Assembly (NCBI RefSeq): GCF_003814515.1
Contig: NZ_RKQJ01000001.1
Span: 1,116,001 to 1,180,000 of the forward strand
Direction: 5' to 3'
Origin: Salinicoccus roseus
Lineage (GTDB): Bacteria; Bacillota; Bacilli; Staphylococcales; Salinicoccaceae
DNA length: 64,000 bases
Both the position numbers and the translations under genes were made by a program. The notes under the pieces were generated by a model, which saw nothing but the letters and a program-made list of their open reading frames with translations, had not been told where the DNA came from and ran no database searches. How positions within the stretch are numbered: the first letter of the stretch is position 1; each line of letters begins with the position of its first letter. Positions 54,452 to 63,490 of this stretch are shown here, one piece after another.

Positions 54452-54547
54452 GATTAATCACTCCCCTTTACTCACTACAGTATAACAAACACCATTTATG
54501 TATGAATCCTTTATTAATGACTATTTTGTGAGCATTTTATGATGAAG

Positions 54548-54571
54548 GGAGAGGGCCTGGTGCCCTCTCCC
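54548..54571 (-). terminator. Hairpin after ppiB, probable terminator
   Basis: GGGAGAGGGC (54547-54556) pairs with GCCCTCTCCC (54562-54571) around a 5-nt loop. The minus-strand tail is TTCATCATAAAA, without a clean T-run, so termination may be partial. Confidence 0.55.
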
Positions 54572-54579
54572 TCATGATC

Positions 54580-55170
54580 CTATTCGGTGATTTCAATCGT
54601 TTCGATCTTGACATCCTCAACCGGACGGTCCTGCGCCCCCGTCTTCACTTCAGCGATCTTCTCGACGACATCCATGCCGCCGATGACCTGCCCGAATACA
54701 GTATGTCGCTGGTCGAGCCACGGTGTGCCGCCGCGCTCTTTGTATGCTTCGATGATTTCAGCAGGATACCCTGCGCCTTCAAGCTGTCCGAGCATCTGGG
54801 AAGGGACTTCCTTCGCCTGGACGATGAAGAACTGGCTGCCGTTTGTACCCGGGCCCGCGTTCGCCATGGACAGGGCACCGTACAGGTTGAATGCCTCGGT
54901 GGAGAACTCATCCTCGAAGCTGCCGCCGTAGATGCTTTCGCCGCCCATGCCTGTACCAGTCGGGTCTCCTCCCTGAACCATGAAGTCCTTGATGACACGG
55001 TGGAAGATCTGGCCATCGTAGTAGCCGTTCTTCGCGTGGGTCGTGAAGTTCTCGACCGTCTTTGGTGCGATGTCCTTAAAAAGCTTGACCTTCACATCTC
55101 CATGATTCGTGTGGATGACGGCCTGTACTTCATTACTGCCTACTTCTGTCGTTAACTGTGGGTAAGTCAT
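54580..55170 (-). CDS. ppiB: Cyclophilin-type peptidyl-prolyl cis-trans isomerase
   Basis: A 196-residue cytoplasmic cyclophilin that accelerates proline isomerisation during folding. The active-site blocks are present: [25 protein letters not shown] (catalytic Arg in FHRV), [18 protein letters not shown], and [18 protein letters not shown]. It matches the staphylococcal PpiB-type length. The ATG at 55168-55170 is chosen for its AGGAGG; the longer ORF lacks conservation upstream. It is divergent from mnhA. Confidence 0.93.
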   Translation of the reverse strand: MTYPQLTTEVGSNEVQAVIHTNHGDVKVKLFKDIAPKTVENFTTHAKNGYYDGQIFHRVIKDFMVQGGDPTGTGMGGESIYGGSFEDEFSTEAFNLYGALSMANAGPGTNGSQFFIVQAKEVPSQMLGQLEGAGYPAEIIEAYKERGGTPWLDQRHTVFGQVIGGMDVVEKIAEVKTGAQDRPVEDVKIETIEITE

Positions 55171-55294
55171 GTTATGCCTCCTGATTTCATTTATTGCAGA
55201 TTCAGTGCTTAAAATGTGAAAAATATGTGACATAAAACTGCTTTTTTCCTATTTATACTATACAGATATTTTCACTTTTTTCAAACCCTATACG

Positions 55295-55323
55295 TTTATT
55301 TACCCTATTGGTTACTGTATAAT
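55295..55323 (+). promoter_or_regulatory. Probable promoter of the mnh operon
   Basis: A consensus -10 TATAAT (55318-55323) preceded directly by TG, with TTTATT 17 nt upstream (55295-55300) as a weak -35 box. It lies 36 nt before the mnhA start codon. Confidence 0.55.
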
Positions 55324-55359
55324 TGCTATATATATTGTGCAAATAAAGGAGGATACACT

Positions 55360-57774
55360 TTGGCACTGATACACTTAGCGATTTTATTACCTCTGATCGC
55401 CGCCATAGCAATCGGCGTCATCTACAGGTATTACAAACGCCTTCATCTGGGCTGGTTTGTTCTGCCGGTTCCACTCATTATTGTAATCTACCTGCTCACA
55501 CTCGTACCTCGGGTGAGCAATAATCAACTGATTTATGAATCATTGGCGGTCATGCCGAGAATAGGCATGAATTTCGATGTGTACATAGATGGTCTTGGAC
55601 TTTTATTTGCCATACTCATTTCCGGTATCGGAGCACTTGTCGTCCTTTACTCGATTGGTTACCTGTCACACAGGGAGGACCTTGGAAGCTTCTATGTCTA
55701 CCTGCTCATGTTCATGAGCGCCATGCTTGGTGTGGTACTGAACGATAATGTACTGATGCTCTATCTCTTCTGGGAACTGACATCCATCTCCAGCTTCCTG
55801 CTCATCGCCTTCTGGTTCATGAAGGAGCGGTCATTGTACGGCGCCCAGAAATCCATGCTCATCACCATGGGCGGCGGATTCCTGATGCTCGGCGGATTCA
55901 TACTGCTCTATATAATGACCGGCACATTCAGCATCAGGGAGATGCTGAACCAGGTTTCAGCCATCCAGGAGAGCCCTCTGGCACCGCTGGCGGTCGTGCT
56001 CATCCTGTTCGGTGCCTTCACCAAATCGGCACAGTTCCCATTCTACATCTGGCTGCCGGATGCAATGGAAGCGCCTACTCCAGTAAGTGCCTACCTCCAC
56101 TCCGCCACCATGGTAAAGGCGGGCATCTACCTCGTGGCAAGACTGACGCCACTGTTCGCATTTTCGGAACTGTGGGTGTGGATCATACTCCTCGGTGGAC
56201 TGATCACCATGGCTTGGGCCTCCTTCAATGCGATACGCAAGGATGACCTGAAGGCCGTCCTCGCCTTCTCGACGGTATCCCAGCTCGGACTGATCATGTC
56301 ACTGCTCGGTCTCGGTGCCCTGAGCGTCGTGACCGGTGCAAACGAGGAATACTTCTCGATTGCCGTGGTCGCGGCAGTCTTCCATCTGATCAACCATGCG
56401 ACCTTCAAAGGCGCACTCTTCATGGTGACGGGCATCGTCGACCATGAAGCGGGTACGAGAAGTCTGAAGAAGCTCGGCGGCCTGCTTACGGTCATGCCGG
56501 TGTCCTTCACTCTGACGCTGATTACAGCGTTATCCATGGCGGGGCTTCCGCCGTTCAACGGCTTCCTTTCGAAGGAACTCTTCCTTGAAGCGATGATCCA
56601 CGTGGGAGATGCGAACTTCAGCGCACTGGCGGATGTCGCATTCATCTTCCCGCTGCTCGCCATTGTAGGCAGCATATTCACCTTCATATATTCCATACTG
56701 CTCATATACGGTGTCTTCTTCGGCAAACGGACTTATGATACGCCGAAGGAGCCGCATGAAGCGCCTGCGCTGATGCTCATCTCCCCGGCGATCCTGACTG
56801 TCCTCGTTCTTGTCTTCGGCTTCTTCCCGAACGTATTGTCAGGAACGATCATCGATCCGGCTGCAATGAGCATCATGGCGTCCGATACACCGCTCGAGAC
56901 CCATCTATACATGTGGCATGGGTTCGCCAACCCGGCCCTGTGGGCAACGGTCTTCATAGTGATTACAGGCACCCTGTTGTTCTACTTCAGGGACAAATGG
57001 ATGTTCATCTACGACTATCATAAGGACCGCTTCACCCTGAACTACCTGTATGACCAGGGGTTGATCTACAGCCGCTTCGGTTCACGGAAAATAACCGATT
57101 CGTACATGAGCGGCTTCATCCGCTCCTATCTCGTATATATATTTCTGTTCTTCATCGTGATGGGCATCCTCACGCTGCTGAATACAGGGATACGGATCAG
57201 CTTTGATGATATGGCGCCGGTCGGCATACACGAAATGGCCGTCGTGCTCATCATACTGGTGTCGATTGTCGTCATCCTCGGCACGAAGTCGCGCATGGTT
57301 TCCATCATCATGCTTGGGGCCATCGGATTCTCCATGTCGCTGTTCTTCGTATTCTTCAGGGCAGCCGACCTTGCACTGACACAGCTTGCCATCGAAACGG
57401 TGACGACTGCGCTCTTCCTGGTCTGCTTCTATCATCTGCCGAAGAACAGCAGACACCAGGAGCGTATGAGGTTCAAGCTGACGAACTTCCTCGTCTCCCT
57501 CGGGGTGGCGCTCATCGTCATCATCATCGGGCTTACCGCCTATTCGAACCGGCTGTTCGACCGCATCAGCGAGTTCCATATAGAAAATGTATATGAGCTT
57601 GCCGCAGGCGGCAACATGGTCAACGTCATACTTGTCGACTTCCGTGGGTTCGATACACTCTTCGAAACACTCGTATTCGGCATAGCAGGCATCGGAATAT
57701 ACAGCCTGATGAAACTCAGATTGAACAGAAAGGATGGGAATAATGAAGAACACGCTGAAGAAAGCCGGATATAA
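55360..57774 (+). CDS. mnhA: Na+/H+ antiporter subunit A (MnhA/MrpA)
   Basis: An 804-residue polytopic membrane protein related to NADH-quinone oxidoreductase NuoL/NuoM, with the C-terminal MrpA extension (DUF4040 and MrpB-like parts). About twenty helices. Proton-channel features include the WELTSISSFLLIAFWFM and KSAQFPFYIWLPDAMEAPTPVSAYLHSATMVKAGIYL blocks with the conserved Lys/His residues. It starts at TTG with AAAGGAGG upstream. It is the largest subunit of the seven-protein Mnh complex, which exports Na+ using the proton gradient and supports growth at high salt and alkaline pH. Confidence 0.95.
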   Translation: MALIHLAILLPLIAAIAIGVIYRYYKRLHLGWFVLPVPLIIVIYLLTLVPRVSNNQLIYESLAVMPRIGMNFDVYIDGLGLLFAILISGIGALVVLYSIGYLSHREDLGSFYVYLLMFMSAMLGVVLNDNVLMLYLFWELTSISSFLLIAFWFMKERSLYGAQKSMLITMGGGFLMLGGFILLYIMTGTFSIREMLNQVSAIQESPLAPLAVVLILFGAFTKSAQFPFYIWLPDAMEAPTPVSAYLHSATMVKAGIYLVARLTPLFAFSELWVWIILLGGLITMAWASFNAIRKDDLKAVLAFSTVSQLGLIMSLLGLGALSVVTGANEEYFSIAVVAAVFHLINHATFKGALFMVTGIVDHEAGTRSLKKLGGLLTVMPVSFTLTLITALSMAGLPPFNGFLSKELFLEAMIHVGDANFSALADVAFIFPLLAIVGSIFTFIYSILLIYGVFFGKRTYDTPKEPHEAPALMLISPAILTVLVLVFGFFPNVLSGTIIDPAAMSIMASDTPLETHLYMWHGFANPALWATVFIVITGTLLFYFRDKWMFIYDYHKDRFTLNYLYDQGLIYSRFGSRKITDSYMSGFIRSYLVYIFLFFIVMGILTLLNTGIRISFDDMAPVGIHEMAVVLIILVSIVVILGTKSRMVSIIMLGAIGFSMSLFFVFFRAADLALTQLAIETVTTALFLVCFYHLPKNSRHQERMRFKLTNFLVSLGVALIVIIIGLTAYSNRLFDRISEFHIENVYELAAGGNMVNVILVDFRGFDTLFETLVFGIAGIGIYSLMKLRLNRKDGNNEEHAEESRI

Positions 57775-58210
57775 TAAAGTTCAGAAACAGATGAACGATG
57801 TATTTCTCCAGTTCACTGCGAAATTGGTCTTCTTCATCGTCATCATGTTCTCCTTCAACCTGTTCTTCGCAGGCCACTATACACCGGGCGGCGGATTCGT
57901 CGGGGGGCTGCTCGCAGCAGCGGCACTCATCCTCCTTCTGATCGCCTATGACCGGAAGACGCTGGAAAGCATGGTGCCCATCGATTTCAGGTTGGTCATC
58001 ACGATTGGACTGGTGTTTGCAGCAGGCATACCGACGCTCTCCTTCCTGTTCGGCACACCGTTCTTCACACACCAGCACACCTATGTGGAGATTCCGGTGT
58101 TCGGGGAAGTGGCGCTCCACTCCGCAGTCCTTTTCGACATCGGGGTCTTCCTTACAGTAGCTGCCACTGCCCTCCTCATCATCGTACTTGTAGGGGAGGC
58201 GGATGAATAA
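57743..58210 (+). CDS. mnhB: Na+/H+ antiporter subunit B (MnhB)
   Basis: A 155-residue four-helix membrane subunit. [27 protein letters not shown] is the conserved MnhB block. The ATG at 57743 (AAAGGATGGG upstream) is preferred over 57734. It overlaps mnhA by 32 bp and joins mnhC at TAATG. Confidence 0.92.
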   Translation: MKNTLKKAGYNKVQKQMNDVFLQFTAKLVFFIVIMFSFNLFFAGHYTPGGGFVGGLLAAAALILLLIAYDRKTLESMVPIDFRLVITIGLVFAAGIPTLSFLFGTPFFTHQHTYVEIPVFGEVALHSAVLFDIGVFLTVAATALLIIVLVGEADE

Positions 58211-58551
58211 TGGAACTGATCACAATCATATTGAGCGGCATCCTCATCGGCTCTGCCGTATACATGATGCTCTCGAAAAGTGTCTTGAGGATCATCATCG
58301 GCACTGCACTCCTCAGCCATGGGGTCCACCTCATGCTGCTCACAATGGGGCAGCTGAAGCGTGGGAACATCCCGGTGCTCGATGAAGAAGTATCCAACTA
58401 CTCTGACCCGCTGCCGCAGGCGCTCATCCTGACCGCAATCGTCATTGCCTTTGCACTGACCGCCTATATACTGGTTCTTGCCCTGAGAAGCTATAGGGAG
58501 CTTGGTACAGACGACGTTGAACAGATGAAAGGAGTTCCACATGACGACTAA
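58210..58551 (+). CDS. mnhC: Na+/H+ antiporter subunit C (MnhC)
   Basis: A 113-residue NuoK-like subunit with three membrane helices. The conserved pieces are [30 protein letters not shown] and [22 protein letters not shown]. It begins at the mnhB stop (TAATG) and overlaps mnhD by 11 bp. Confidence 0.94.
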   Translation: MELITIILSGILIGSAVYMMLSKSVLRIIIGTALLSHGVHLMLLTMGQLKRGNIPVLDEEVSNYSDPLPQALILTAIVIAFALTAYILVLALRSYRELGTDDVEQMKGVPHDD

Positions 58552-60034
58552 CATATTGCCTCTATTGCCAATAATGATTCCATTCTTTGCGGGAATCATC
58601 ATGTTATTTACAGGGCAGCGGCCATTGGTACATAGGGTGATTGCGACGATAAGCAGTCTGCTCATCATCATCTCTGCCATATGGCTGGTCGTCCTTGTCT
58701 ATAGGAATGGCACGATTGCAACTTTCCTCGGAGACTGGGCCCCGCCCTTCGGCATCAGTGTCGTCATAGATATGGCGGCAGCGCTTCTGCTCCTTACAAC
58801 CGCAATCATCACATTGTTTACCGTAATCTATTCCTTCCAGTCCATCGGTGTCGAACGTGAGAAATTCTACTACTATGTCATGGTCATGTTCATGATTTCC
58901 GGTGTGAACGGCGCGTTCTCCACCGGGGATATATTCAACATGTTCGTATTCTTCGAGGTCTTCCTGCTCGCTTCCTATGTACTCATCACATTGGGCGGCA
59001 CGAAGATCCAGCTTCAGGAAGGATTCAAGTATATACTCGTCAACATGATCTCCTCGAACTTCTTCGTTCTTGCTCTCGCCTATCTCTATTCGGTGACAGG
59101 TTCACTCAATATGGCGGATATCCACACGAAGCTTGAAGGGTTTGAAGGAGAGTACAGCATCATGAGCCTCCTCGCCGTCGTCTTCCTTTTCGTATTTGCA
59201 ACGAAGGCCGGGGTGTTCCCCCTCTACTTCTGGCTGCCGGGCTCATATTATGCACCCCCGATGCCCGTGCTTGTATTGTTCGGGGCGCTGCTTACGAAAG
59301 TCGGCATCTATGCGATTGCCAGGACATACAGCCTGTTCTTCATAGATAATGTCGAATTCACCCACCAGATGCTGCTTCTGCTCGCTCTGGCCACCATCGT
59401 CATGGGGTCCATCGGTGCACTCAGCCACGCGGATATGAAGCGCATCATCATCTACAACATACTGATTGCAGTCGGCGTCATTCTTGTCGGCGTATCGATG
59501 ATGGATGAGTCCGGAATGCTCGGTGCGTTCTACTACCTGATCCATGACATGATAATCAAAGCGGCGCTGTTCATGCTTGTCGGCTTCCTCATCTACCGTA
59601 CCGGGGAGACGAACGCCGAAAGGCTGGGCGGTCTGATCAAGATCCACCCCATTACAGGCTGGATGTTCTTCATTGCCGCCCTGTCACTTGCAGGAGTGCC
59701 GCCACTTCCGGGATTCTACGGCAAGCTGTTCATCGTGCAGTCGACGTTCGCCAACGACAACTACATCGCCGGCATCCTCGTGCTCATTTCAAGCCTTGTT
59801 GTGCTGTACTCCGTCATCAGGATCTTCATCAGCGCATTCTGGGGCGAGGATATGGACTTCAGCAGGCTGAAGCCGGTCAAGAGCGATAAGCTGCTCTTTG
59901 CCTCCATAGCGATGGTGATCGTCTCCGTCGCTTTCGGTCTCGCGGCGGATGCACTCTATCCGATGTTCGAGATGGCAGCGCAATCGTTCCATGATCCAGC
60001 CTCTTACTCTAATTATCTGCCGGAGGTGGAATAG
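58541..60034 (+). CDS. mnhD: Na+/H+ antiporter subunit D (MnhD)
   Basis: A 497-residue NuoM/NuoN-like proton-translocating subunit with about fourteen helices. Key conserved stretches are [59 protein letters not shown], and [28 protein letters not shown] lies within mnhC. It ends one base before mnhE. Confidence 0.95.
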   Translation: MTTNILPLLPIMIPFFAGIIMLFTGQRPLVHRVIATISSLLIIISAIWLVVLVYRNGTIATFLGDWAPPFGISVVIDMAAALLLLTTAIITLFTVIYSFQSIGVEREKFYYYVMVMFMISGVNGAFSTGDIFNMFVFFEVFLLASYVLITLGGTKIQLQEGFKYILVNMISSNFFVLALAYLYSVTGSLNMADIHTKLEGFEGEYSIMSLLAVVFLFVFATKAGVFPLYFWLPGSYYAPPMPVLVLFGALLTKVGIYAIARTYSLFFIDNVEFTHQMLLLLALATIVMGSIGALSHADMKRIIIYNILIAVGVILVGVSMMDESGMLGAFYYLIHDMIIKAALFMLVGFLIYRTGETNAERLGGLIKIHPITGWMFFIAALSLAGVPPLPGFYGKLFIVQSTFANDNYIAGILVLISSLVVLYSVIRIFISAFWGEDMDFSRLKPVKSDKLLFASIAMVIVSVAFGLAADALYPMFEMAAQSFHDPASYSNYLPEVE

Positions 60035-60514
60035 ATGGCATTACAAATACTGATCAATCTGGCCCTCGCCGCCCTTTGGATGTTCCTGTCCTCGAATTTC
60101 AGTGTGGCATCATTCACTGCCGGCTACCTGCTTGGGATGCTCGCAGTGTATATGCTCAGGAATTTCCTTCCGGGATCCTTCTACCTGAAGAGAGTCAAGG
60201 CGATCATCGTTCTTGTGTTCATCTTCATCTGGCAGATGATACTGGCCAACATCGATGTCGTCAAAGTCGTCCTGAGTCCGAAGGTTGACATACGCCCCGG
60301 ATTTTTCGCATATCCATGCGATCTTGAAGATGAATGGGCAGTCAGTCTGCTTTCCGCCCTGATCACATTGACTCCTGGAACCATTGTCGTGGCCATATCG
60401 GATGACCATAATACACTGTATATCCATGGCCTCAATGTTGAGGATTCAGAAACGGAAATCGCCTCGATCAAGGACAGCTTCGAGCAGGCGATCAAAGAGG
60501 TGAAGAAACCATGA
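60035..60514 (+). CDS. mnhE: Na+/H+ antiporter subunit E (MnhE)
   Basis: A 159-residue subunit with two or three N-terminal helices and a cytoplasmic domain. The conserved MnhE core is WQMILANIDVVKVVLSPK followed by PGFFAYP and the ALITLTPGTIVVAI stretch. It overlaps mnhF by 4 bp. Confidence 0.93.
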   Translation: MALQILINLALAALWMFLSSNFSVASFTAGYLLGMLAVYMLRNFLPGSFYLKRVKAIIVLVFIFIWQMILANIDVVKVVLSPKVDIRPGFFAYPCDLEDEWAVSLLSALITLTPGTIVVAISDDHNTLYIHGLNVEDSETEIASIKDSFEQAIKEVKKP

Positions 60515-60810
60515 ATACTTTCCTTGATATCGTCATCATACTGAGCATCATCATTCTTGCATTCTCGATGGTCGGCATGGTCTACCGCATGGTCAAGGGA
60601 CCTTCGCTCCATGATAAGATCATGGCGCTCGATGCTTTCGGGGTCATGCTTATGGCGATGATTGCACTGATCGCCATGACCCTCCATACGACCTATCTGC
60701 TTGTGGTGATACTGCTCATCGGCATACTGGCCTATATTGCGACGATCGCATTTGCCAAATATCTGGAGAAAGGCGTGATTTTTGAAAATGATAGAGATCA
60801 TAATGAGTAG
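60511..60810 (+). CDS. mnhF: Na+/H+ antiporter subunit F (MnhF)
   Basis: A 99-residue three-helix subunit with the family motif YRMVKGPSLHDKIMALDAFGVMLMAMIAL, in which the conserved Asp/Asn positions are thought to take part in ion movement. It overlaps mnhE by 4 bp and mnhG by 29 bp. Confidence 0.93.
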   Translation: MNTFLDIVIILSIIILAFSMVGMVYRMVKGPSLHDKIMALDAFGVMLMAMIALIAMTLHTTYLLVVILLIGILAYIATIAFAKYLEKGVIFENDRDHNE

Positions 60811-61186
60811 CCTCATCGCCTTCTTCATACTGGGTGGTGCCTTCTTCACAGCCGTCAGTGCCATCGGTGTCATCAGGCTGCCTGATGTCTATTCCCGGAT
60901 GCATGCAGCTTCGAAGAGCTCCACGCTCGGGGTAATGATGATGATGATCGGCACCTTCCTCTACTTCTGGTACATGGACGGCTACATGGACAGCAAGCTT
61001 TTCCTTGCCATCCTGTTCATCTTCATCACTGCACCGGTATCCGCCCACATGCTTTCACGCAGTGCGTTCCATACCGGCGTCACGCCCTACAAGCTGACTG
61101 TGCTGAATGAACTCAAACGGGACGAGATGGGCGAATCCGACGATACGGACACCCACCCGATCACAATAAAGAACTTCAAGAAATAA
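60782..61186 (+). CDS. mnhG: Na+/H+ antiporter subunit G (MnhG)
   Basis: A 134-residue three-helix subunit with the MnhG blocks GVIRLPDVYSRMHAASKSSTLGV and LFIFITAPVSAHMLSRSAFHTGV and a hydrophilic C-terminal tail. The start may be TTG at 60782 (8 nt after AAAGG) or ATG at 60788. It completes the mnhABCDEFG operon, which ends at a strong terminator. Confidence 0.92.
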   Translation: MKMIEIIMSSLIAFFILGGAFFTAVSAIGVIRLPDVYSRMHAASKSSTLGVMMMMIGTFLYFWYMDGYMDSKLFLAILFIFITAPVSAHMLSRSAFHTGVTPYKLTVLNELKRDEMGESDDTDTHPITIKNFKK

Positions 61187-61190
61187 ATAA

Positions 61191-61232
61191 AAAAGTGCAG
61201 TGGCACCCAAATGGGTGCCACTGCACTTTTTT
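61191..61232. terminator. Bidirectional intrinsic terminator
   Basis: AAAAGTGCAGTGGCACCC pairs with GGGTGCCACTGCACTTTT (18-bp arms, 4-nt loop), with T-runs on both strands. It ends mnhG and the thioesterase gene. Confidence 0.95.
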
Positions 61233-61609
61233 CATCTCTTCTTTTTCACTGCCATGGTACACCGGGACAGGCAGACGAGTGATTCCTCCTCGTCCATGAT
61301 CTCGATTTCCCATATCTGCGAGCTCCTGCCCTGATGCCGGCACCTTGCTGTGGCGGTCAGCCTGCCCGACTGCTTCGTCTTGATGTGGTTGGCGTTTACC
61401 TCCATGCCGAAGGTGATCTCATCTTCGGCAATAAGCCCTGTGGCTCCGCGGCTGGCGGCCGTTTCCGCCAATACCACATTTGCTCCGCCATGAAGGTAGC
61501 CGTATGGCTGGAGCACCTTCTCCGTAACCGGCATCCCCATTACCATGAGGCCCGGCTCATCCCGCACGACTTCAATCTCGAGCAGTTCGATCAGACCGCC
61601 GCTATTCAT
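61232..61609 (-). CDS. Hotdog-fold thioesterase (PaaI/YdiI-like)
   Basis: A 125-residue 4HBT-type thioesterase. The hotdog active region is QPYGYLHGGANVVLAETAAS (His-Gly-Gly and the catalytic Glu of AETAAS), followed by EVNANHIKTKQSGRLTATA. Such enzymes hydrolyse acyl-CoA thioesters (DHNA-CoA or phenylacetyl/hydroxybenzoyl types); the substrate is not clear. The ATG at 61609 is preferred because AGGGG lies 6 nt before it. It overlaps the end of pepA by 8 bp, so translation is coupled. Confidence 0.85.
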   Translation of the reverse strand: MNSGGLIELLEIEVVRDEPGLMVMGMPVTEKVLQPYGYLHGGANVVLAETAASRGATGLIAEDEITFGMEVNANHIKTKQSGRLTATARCRHQGRSSQIWEIEIMDEEESLVCLSRCTMAVKKKR

Positions 61610-63092
61610 GGACATCCCCTGTCTCGAACAGCTTTACGATGGTGCGTATCATCACGCCTGTCGCCCCTTTGGGACCATATGGCGTTTCTTTATCCGATGT
61701 ACCCGTCCCCGCAATATCGAAGTGGATCCACGGTGTGCCGTTGGCGAACTGCTTGATGAAGCAGGCCGCGAATGATGCTCGGCCTGGCTTCTCCACGTGA
61801 TTCGTGAGATCTGCGACCTGCGACTGGCGTACATTCTGCTCCTCGATTTCGGAAATCGGCAGCTGCCAGATCTCTTCACCGGTATGCTTCGTCATTTCCA
61901 CCAGCGGTGCGAGGAATGAAGCGTCCTTGTTCGTGAACACCCCTGTACGCTCTGTACCGAGTGCAGCCACGACGGCACCGGTCAATGTAGCGAAATCCAT
62001 GATCAGGCTTGGTGCGTACTGGGAGGCATGGAAGACTGCATCCCCGAGTACCAGACGGCCTTCAGCATCCGTGTTCTTTATTTCCACAGACTGTCCGCTA
62101 TAGGAAACATAGACATCGTCCGGCCGCATGGCATTTCCATCCACCATATTTTCTGCGAGTGCTACGACTGCGATGACATGGACCGGCAGCGACATCTCCG
62201 AAATGGCATGGACCATGCCGATTACATTCGCAGCCCCGCTCATATCATATTTCATTTCCGGCATGCCGGTCTTAGTCTTGATCGAATATCCGCCTGTATC
62301 GAACGTGATGCCCTTGCCGACCAGGGCGATCGGCCTGTGTCCTTCCGCTTCCGGGTGACGGTATTCGATGGTGACGAGCCGCGGCTTCGCCTTGGAGCCT
62401 TTGCCGACTGCATTGATCAGGCCATACCCTTCTTCTTCAAGCGCTTCCGCGCTCTTCACTTCTCCCGTCACATACGGATGGGAGCGGAATATGGCGGCGA
62501 TCTTGTCTGCCATATGTTCCGGTGTCATGATGTTCGGCGGCGTCTCACTGAAGTTCCTCGCCATGGCAATCGCCGCACCGACTTTCCTGTAACGTGAAAT
62601 CCTCTCTTCAACCGCTTCGCTGCTGGTGATCGAGAACATCGCTTCTTCAGAGAAGAGGGGCGCCTGGTCGGTCTTATATGTATTGAATTCATACACACTG
62701 ATCTCCGCCATTATGCCCACCGCCTCCGCAAGCATGTCCATATCCACCGGGAACGTATCGAGCAGTATCTGCCCGCGGACCGTATCCGTATCTTTCATGA
62801 ACTGGAACATTCTGCCCAGTGCTTCCGACAGCCTCACTGAATCAAGCTTGTCGATCGCCCCGAGTCCGATGGCGATGACTTTGCGGTAGTCCCGCTGTAT
62901 GGTCACGCCAGTTGTCGTCACTGCTGAAAATTCCGTGGACAGGACATCCTCCTTGATGATGGCATCCATCTGGCCGCCAAGCAGCGTGTCCACTTCTTCA
63001 TGATTCTCCATACGGGCCGGCTCATGCGGCAGCCCGATGATGATCGGTTCCTCTGTTGCGACATATTTGTCGCGATATTGAAATTCCATCAT
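61602..63092 (-). CDS. pepA: Leucyl (cytosol) aminopeptidase, M17 family
   Basis: A 496-residue cytosolic metallo-aminopeptidase of the M17/PepA family that frees N-terminal residues from peptides. The metal/catalytic motif NTDAEGRLVLGDAV is intact, as is ALVGKGITFDTGGYSIKTK with the catalytic Lys. The N-terminal macro-like domain is divergent, as usual. It would process peptides brought in by Opp. Order pepA - yuiB-like - ndh parallels yuiE - yuiB - yumB in Bacillus. Confidence 0.92.
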   Translation of the reverse strand: MMEFQYRDKYVATEEPIIIGLPHEPARMENHEEVDTLLGGQMDAIIKEDVLSTEFSAVTTTGVTIQRDYRKVIAIGLGAIDKLDSVRLSEALGRMFQFMKDTDTVRGQILLDTFPVDMDMLAEAVGIMAEISVYEFNTYKTDQAPLFSEEAMFSITSSEAVEERISRYRKVGAAIAMARNFSETPPNIMTPEHMADKIAAIFRSHPYVTGEVKSAEALEEEGYGLINAVGKGSKAKPRLVTIEYRHPEAEGHRPIALVGKGITFDTGGYSIKTKTGMPEMKYDMSGAANVIGMVHAISEMSLPVHVIAVVALAENMVDGNAMRPDDVYVSYSGQSVEIKNTDAEGRLVLGDAVFHASQYAPSLIMDFATLTGAVVAALGTERTGVFTNKDASFLAPLVEMTKHTGEEIWQLPISEIEEQNVRQSQVADLTNHVEKPGRASFAACFIKQFANGTPWIHFDIAGTGTSDKETPYGPKGATGVMIRTIVKLFETGDVHE

Positions 63093-63100
63093 TTATCCTC

Positions 63101-63418
63101 CTAGAACATCTGATACCCGGCTTTGCGCAAGTAGCGGATCGTCATACCGGCAAGTATCGTCCCGACGAGCCCGCTCCCAAGCATCAGCATATCCGCCGGA
63201 TGCAGATTCACAAGCCTCTCCCCAAGGGTGCTGAAAGCTTCAGATGTATTTGTAAAATATTCCGCTGATGAGATGCCATCCACGATGAGCAGGACGATGA
63301 AGGGGTATACACCCACCATCAGCCATGTCATCTTCAGGATCATATTCAGTATGAAGCTGATCCCGTAGAACAGGACGAAGAACAGCAGCATGGATATTGC
63401 AAGTTGTATTATTGACAT
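63101..63418 (-). CDS. YuiB-like membrane protein
   Basis: A 105-residue protein with three membrane segments (about 5-30, 33-50 and 75-97). QLAISMLLFFVLFYGISFILNMILKMTWL resembles Bacillus YuiB, a conserved protein of unknown function encoded between the same aminopeptidase and NADH dehydrogenase neighbours. It lies 8 bp upstream of pepA on the same strand, suggesting one operon. Confidence 0.75.
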   Translation of the reverse strand: MSIIQLAISMLLFFVLFYGISFILNMILKMTWLMVGVYPFIVLLIVDGISSAEYFTNTSEAFSTLGERLVNLHPADMLMLGSGLVGTILAGMTIRYLRKAGYQMF

Positions 63419-63438
63419 TATTGGTTACCCTCCACATG

Positions 63439-63475
63439 AAAAAAAGGCACGGGCATTAAAGCAATACCCATGCCT
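63439..63475 (-). terminator. Intrinsic terminator after ndh
   Basis: AGGCACGGGCATT (63445-63457) pairs with AATACCCATGCCT (63463-63475) with two mismatches, followed by TTTTTTT on the minus strand. It separates ndh from the yuiB-like gene. Confidence 0.9.
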
Positions 63476-63490
63476 GTCATATCAGTTGTA